Of a DNA stretch of 64,000 nt, positions 60,321-64,000 are shown in pieces. The position numbers and the translations under genes were made by a program. The stretch is from NCBI GenBank assembly GCA_905221605.1, contig CAJNDS010002284.1:156175-220174 (forward strand), in the 5' to 3' direction. The stretch is from Symbiodinium natans (taxonomy: Eukaryota > Sar > Dinophyceae > Suessiales > Symbiodiniaceae). Each line of letters opens with the position of its first letter. Position 1 is the stretch's first letter. The notes below the pieces were generated by a model. It saw only the letters and a list, made by a program, of their open reading frames with translations, was not told the origin of the DNA and made no database searches.

Positions 60321-61250
60321 CTAGAGAGCCCGGGCCTCCTCGAAAGTGTGACAGTTCTTGCGAGGGTCGAAGCGGGGGAACACCGGGCGCACGCCGCAGC
60401 AGCGGAAGAGCAGGGCCGCCGCAGGCAAGGAGAGAGCGGCAAAGAACATCATGGCCGTGTGCATACCCCTCCAGTCGGAGTCTACGGGAACGATGGCACT
60501 GTGCGCCAGCATGCAGGCAAACTCCAGCTGCACGGCGGCTAAAAACATTGCCACAACGCACAGCAGGATCAGCGCGTTGATCAGCAAGTCGCAGCATGGC
60601 TTGGAGGGCTTTGCCCGCAAGCAATGCGCAAGCCGCAGGAACACCAAGAGAAGGGAGGGCACGACGCAGAGCCACCATGCGGCGCCCCGCACGAGCTCCT
60701 TCGTGACCTCCGTGTAGAGGTGCCTTCCTACACCCCAGTGCTTCCGAGCCTCGGCGGATGCCGTGTCCAAATACGACCAGGCGACCGGGATGAGAGGTGC
60801 GATGCAGCGCTTGTACCTGAAGAACTCGGTGGACAGCTCGTGCATGAGGGTCTGTAGCACTTCCGAGCGCACCAGCTCCTCGAAGTGGGCTGCGCTGCCA
60901 AACCAAGAGGTCAGGCATCGCAGGACCACCTGCCGGTCGCAGGCCAGACGCTCCCCGTTCCTGACGTGGTCCAAGCGGCAACACTCGCACTCCGTGCCTT
61001 GCAACGTGAAAGTCTCGAGCTCGCAATGCAGGCCTTCCAGTGCGCGGAAGTACTGGCGGTATGAGGCCACGCTGGGGTAGAAGGCAACAGCCAGGATCAC
61101 TGCCTGCGTCGACCAAAGGACAGCCTTGTTCTCCTCCGGGATGCTCCCAACGGCGACAGTGATGCTGGTGAGGGCCAGGGTCAGCAGCAGGTAGCCTTTT
61201 AATGGCAAGAATCGCCCCCTTGAATCAAGGAAGCCTGATGCTCTCATTGT
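60321..61250 (-). CDS. Multi-membrane host protein, 3' exon block
   Basis: The frame reads ~310 codons to a TAG stop at 60321. A hydrophobic pair near the start ('GYLLLTLALTSITVAVGSIP', 'WSTQAVILAVAFYPSVASYR') is followed by a Cys-rich loop 'LQGTECECCRLDHVRNGERL' then 'ACDRQVVLRCLTSWFGSAAH'. Later helices are 'GAAWWLCVVPSLLLVFLRLA', 'LLINALILLCVVAMFLAAVQ' and 'MHTAMMFFAALSLPAAALLF'. I recognise the CxCC...CDR...WFGS loop as a pattern shared by many dinoflagellate proteins, but know no function. It belongs with the exons at 61580-61658 and 61827-61907. The first Met in the frame is not necessarily a start. Confidence 0.6.
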   Translation of the reverse strand, partial: TMRASGFLDSRGRFLPLKGYLLLTLALTSITVAVGSIPEENKAVLWSTQAVILAVAFYPSVASYRQYFRALEGLHCELETFTLQGTECECCRLDHVRNGERLACDRQVVLRCLTSWFGSAAHFEELVRSEVLQTLMHELSTEFFRYKRCIAPLIPVAWSYLDTASAEARKHWGVGRHLYTEVTKELVRGAAWWLCVVPSLLLVFLRLAHCLRAKPSKPCCDLLINALILLCVVAMFLAAVQLEFACMLAHSAIVPVDSDWRGMHTAMMFFAALSLPAAALLFRCCGVRPVFPRFDPRKNCHTFEEARAL

Positions 61251-61579
61251 TTGTCCTTGCTGTTTATTCCCCCCCCCTGTGCTCTTATCTTTCATCTAAG
61301 ACCATCTTTGCCTTTACGCAGCTTCATGGGCTTGAGACAGCCGCCTGGCAAAGAGGAATCAACCTTTGCGAATGATCACAAGCAGCAGGTCTCACCTACA
61401 ATTCGCCCTAGGCCCCCCTTTCCGGACGCGCCCTGGAGGCCAAAGCTTATCTGGGGGGTTTCCGGAAACAGAAGTACCCCTTTTTGGGGGATCCCTTTAA
61501 GGGGGATTCTAGTCTACTTGTGGGGTTAAAAAAAGGAATACCCCTGTCTTGGCAAATGCCCATATCTCTGACAAGCAGC

Positions 61580-61658
61580 AGGGTCCCAACAACACGGGCC
61601 GCACGACGAGGTTATGTTTTGCCCCATCTGGGCGGCTGTGCAAGTACGCCGAGAGCTC
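61580..61658 (-). CDS. Exon of the same membrane-protein gene
   Basis: After the acceptor CTCAG the exon opens 'ELSAYLHSRPDGAKHNLVVR' then 'PVLLGP'. In phase with the preceding exon it restores 'RLWCIF' + 'ELSAYL', the family motif. Its downstream donor is not fixed; 61580 is approximate. Confidence 0.5.
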
Positions 61659-61826
61659 CTGAGCGGAGAAACGAACAGCTCCGTTCAGAGGCTGCGGGGG
61701 TGGGACTCTAAAATTTAGTGGCAACTTAGTGGCTCCTTCGGTTGTTGAGTTGTTGAGGAAGCTCAAGCTACAGCCTGCGCGAGAGGTCAGAGCACAGCAG
61801 TTCGAAAAAAATGGCTTCCAAGGCGC

Positions 61827-61907
61827 GAAGATGCACCAGAGCCGGTGGGTGTAGGTCCGATCCCAGAGGACGAGCATCGACTCCGAGCACTTCAGAAATG
61901 CGCCCAT
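61827..61907 (-). CDS. Exon of the same gene ending at a GC donor
   Basis: Reads 'SESMLVLWDRTYTHRLWCIF' and stops at position 61827, where the next bases on the minus strand are GC. Joining to the acceptor at 61659 keeps frame and restores the motif. The intron would be 168 nt, of GC-AG type. The 5' boundary of the exon is unknown. Confidence 0.45.
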
Positions 61908-63150
61908 GGAGAGGATTCCGGCGGTTTTCCGCGCCGAATCGTGCTGGTCTATGCAGAGTATGTCAAGAAAAATGGGTTGCCGCGCCGGCCACAGGAAGAG
62001 CGTCGTACCTGAACGCAGCCACTGACCAAGGCGGGGGGCAGGTGAAAACCAAAAGCGCGCACGAAAGCTCCAAGCTCCAGCGCGTCAGAACTTACTACGC
62101 CTCTTACAAGAACAGCCCGCCCATCACAGTGAGAAGGGCTCGTGAGGAATCAGCAGTTTCCACGGGGGCGAAGCAGCCCTGTACTTCATGGATCGCAACA
62201 GCCTCGTAGGCCTAAACCCTCCTAAACCGTACACCCCAAATCCTCAACCCTAGACCCTTCTTCAAAAAAGTGCTCCCCATATAGGGCAAGAGAAACTCGG
62301 TGGGCATCTGCACACGAATCATCTAGGCATTTCTCCAATTGTTGTTTGGGCCGGGGGGGGGCGTGGGGGGGGCTTTGGGTGGCTTGGACTATTCTGCGAG
62401 TGCTTGTTGTGTTCTTGGATTGTTCCCGAAAACCCTTTCTGGGGTTGGGTTCTCGTTTAGCGCTTCAACGCGGAGGCGTGCGGAAGGAGCGCTTTCGGAT
62501 CGAGTTTTGACGAAACAGGCCACGAAGCGAGACGGTCAACGGAGGAGGGCCGGACGGAATGAATGTTGCCGGGAGGCGGCGACAGAGTCAAGGGAGGGGG
62601 TCGGAAAATTTTGCTGAGGGGCGTGGGGAGGCGTGGACCATGCATTGGAGAAGCGCGACGTGCGGTTGACGGACGGCGGGGCGAGGACAAGGAGGGGAGA
62701 GCGCGGACGGGGAGCGCGACATTCGGTTGACAGGGGAGTGGGGTACACATGGACATGACAAGGGGTTCAGAGCGCGATGTATTCGGTTGAAGGGAAGGGT
62801 GTAAGGGGAGCGTGATGGGGGTCCCCCGACTATACCCCACATCGGCAGCACTGTTTGAGTTAGGGTGTAGGGTTCAGGGCTCAGGGTTTAGGACATAGAA
62901 ATGCGATTCATCCATGCTTTTGAAAGGATTCCCAAGAAGGATCTTTTGAAACAACCCCACACCAAGGGCTCTGAAGAAATCGGCCCTACTCAAACATAGA
63001 ATAACTGAAGAAAAAACAGTAACATACAATAACCATCGCAGGCGCAATCAAACAACGCGGATTCTAAAGTGAGGAAGACCTCGAAACAATGCGCCCAACA
63101 GCTTTTAGGGCTTGGGGCTTAGGAGCCCTGAACCCCAAACCCTAAACTTT
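61908..63150. other. Host DNA, no supported gene
   Basis: Degenerate words 'ggacggggagcgcgacattc' and 'ggttgaaggg' recur at 62640-62800. No gene or RNA is evident. Confidence 0.35.
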
Positions 63151-63184
63151 GGCCCTAAACCCTAAACCCTAAACCCTAAACCCA
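63151..63184 (-). repeat. CCCTAAA telomere-type tract
   Basis: About four and a half CCCTAAA units in the C-rich orientation, followed 145 bp later by TTTAGGG units at 63328-63385 in the opposite orientation. Confidence 0.9.
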
Positions 63185-63192
63185 ACCCTCTA

Positions 63193-63318
63193 TTTCCTTG
63201 AACCTCTTCGCACTCCTGAAACCGCTAGAGAAGCCCAGCTGCCGTAGAGAACGATGCCCACGCCGGAGGCCCACAAGCTGCGAGGATACTCGTAGCCCTT
63301 CTCCTTTTTGCTATCGGG
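63193..63318 (-). CDS. Exon of a membrane protein (candidate)
   Basis: On the minus strand the segment reads 'DSKKEKGYEYPRSLWASGVG' then 'IVLYGSWASLAVSG' and reaches a TAG about ten codons later. This is a charged lead and one hydrophobic helix, similar in style to other host membrane exons here. No family call. Confidence 0.3.
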
Positions 63319-63327
63319 GATTTTGGA

Positions 63328-63390
63328 TTAGGGTTTAGGGTTTAGGGTTTGGGGTTTAGGGTTTAGGTTTCGAGTTTAGGTTTTAGGGGG
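63328..63390 (+). repeat. Interstitial TTTAGGG tract
   Basis: Short run of TTTAGGG with TTTGGGG and TTTCGAG variants. Confidence 0.85.
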
Positions 63391-63533
63391 ATGTAGACCC
63401 TCTGAATCAGGTCCCTGCCAGAAGAGGGTGAAGAAGGGTTCCCTTTTCTAAGGGCCCCCCTTATCCTACCTAGGATTTTGAGAAGCAGCAGCAAGGGAGG
63501 AAGGGACGAGTGGGTGGATAGGGATTTGAGAAT

Positions 63534-63535
<2 letters not shown>

Positions 63536-63567
<32 letters not shown>
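63536..63567 (+). repeat. 32-bp poly(G) run
   Basis: An uninterrupted G homopolymer. Its length is likely uncertain in the assembly. Confidence 0.9.
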
Positions 63568-63568
<1 letters not shown>

Positions 63569-63925
63569 CTCATCTAAGCCCTCTACAAACCCTACAAGGA
63601 TTCGGTTTCCTTGTTCTTTTTGGTGGTGTGTGTGTGTGCTTTTGTTTGCTTTTTCTTTTTATGAGGGTGTGTGTGTGTGTGTATACCTAAGCATCGATCA
63701 TAAATCCCTTACAGACCTTAAGGTATTAAGCAGTCTTGCCCAAAGGCCGCAGGCCCCGAGACCAAGAAAAGCCAACAGAGAGGCCCTTTGAACCCTGAAC
63801 ATCGAAATAAGAGTTTACGAACTCCAAATAATAAGATCCCCTAAAATTAGGACCCCTAATCTCAAGATGGGAATCCCCCCCCCCCAAAAAAAAAAAAAAA
63901 AAAAAAACAAAACAAAAAAAACAGC

Positions 63926-64000
63926 TCAGGGTTCCCAGTAGTCCAGGCCAGGAAGGATCTCCAGGAAGTAGAGGCCGGCAGCTACCAAAGCTCCAGCCGT
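63926..64000 (-). CDS. C-terminal exon, cut by window end
   Basis: The minus strand reads 'TAGALVAAGLYFLEILPGLD' then 'YWEP' and a TGA at 63926. One hydrophobic helix ends the protein. The gene continues beyond the right edge of the window, so its identity cannot be judged. Confidence 0.35.
   Translation of the reverse strand, partial: TAGALVAAGLYFLEILPGLDYWEP

Noticed and set aside
61251-61295. Met at 61295 as the start of the membrane protein at 60321
   Set aside because: The first ~17 codons are polar low-quality sequence. The family motif in upstream exons shows the protein begins further upstream, so this is probably intron.

Overview
The window is a GC-rich nuclear contig of a protist, most likely a dinoflagellate (perhaps Symbiodiniaceae-like), carrying one compact AT-rich viral insertion. 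The host call is an inference. It rests on scattered TTTAGGG telomere-type tracts, gene-poor DNA full of low-complexity repeats, short exons, an apparent GC-AG intron (61826 to 61659), and exons of a multi-membrane family with an 'RLWC(I/V)FEL' motif that I associate with dinoflagellates.

Layout. 1-21.8 kb: host DNA, mostly repeats (TTTAGGG/TTCAGGG arrays, GA, 9-bp CTCCCCAAA, GC minisatellite, a ~380-bp CTC/CTG/ACT block, 7-bp CATATAA array) with a few exon-like ORFs on the minus strand. 22.0-39.2 kb: AT-rich, gene-dense and intact Polinton-like / polinton-like-virus (PLV) provirus with about 17 genes. 39.5-41.0 kb: a GC-rich host-like gene in two pieces. 41.2-41.5 kb: a small foldback element sharing end sequence with another at 21.83-22.02 kb. 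43.6-46.8 kb: a multi-exon ankyrin/transmembrane host gene. 46.8-59.9 kb: repeat-rich host DNA. 60.3-61.9 kb: a multi-exon membrane protein gene. 62-64 kb: repeats and two more membrane-protein exons.

The provirus holds a morphogenesis module (A32-like packaging ATPase, double jelly-roll-type major capsid protein, penton/minor capsid protein, S74-tipped fibre, lipase-like hydrolase) and a replication/integration module (a 1319-residue protein joining an OTU-like cysteine module, a PolB-like palm, an SF1 helicase and a C-terminal HNH-like zinc module; an rve integrase; two GIY-YIG nucleases). No adenovirus-type maturation protease is recognisable. Every core frame is open and uses standard stop codons, so the insertion is either recent or maintained.

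Two regulatory patterns stand out. A TCTA motif lies about 10-19 nt upstream of seven viral start codons, with an identical octamer before the capsid and fibre genes; this resembles the mavirus/CroV late promoter. Perfect or near-perfect A/T hairpins lie at or just after several viral stop codons, resembling the hairpin-directed 3' ends of mimivirids and their virophages. Together they suggest an integrated virophage-like element that could be transcribed by a giant virus infecting a dinoflagellate. This is an inference to be tested.
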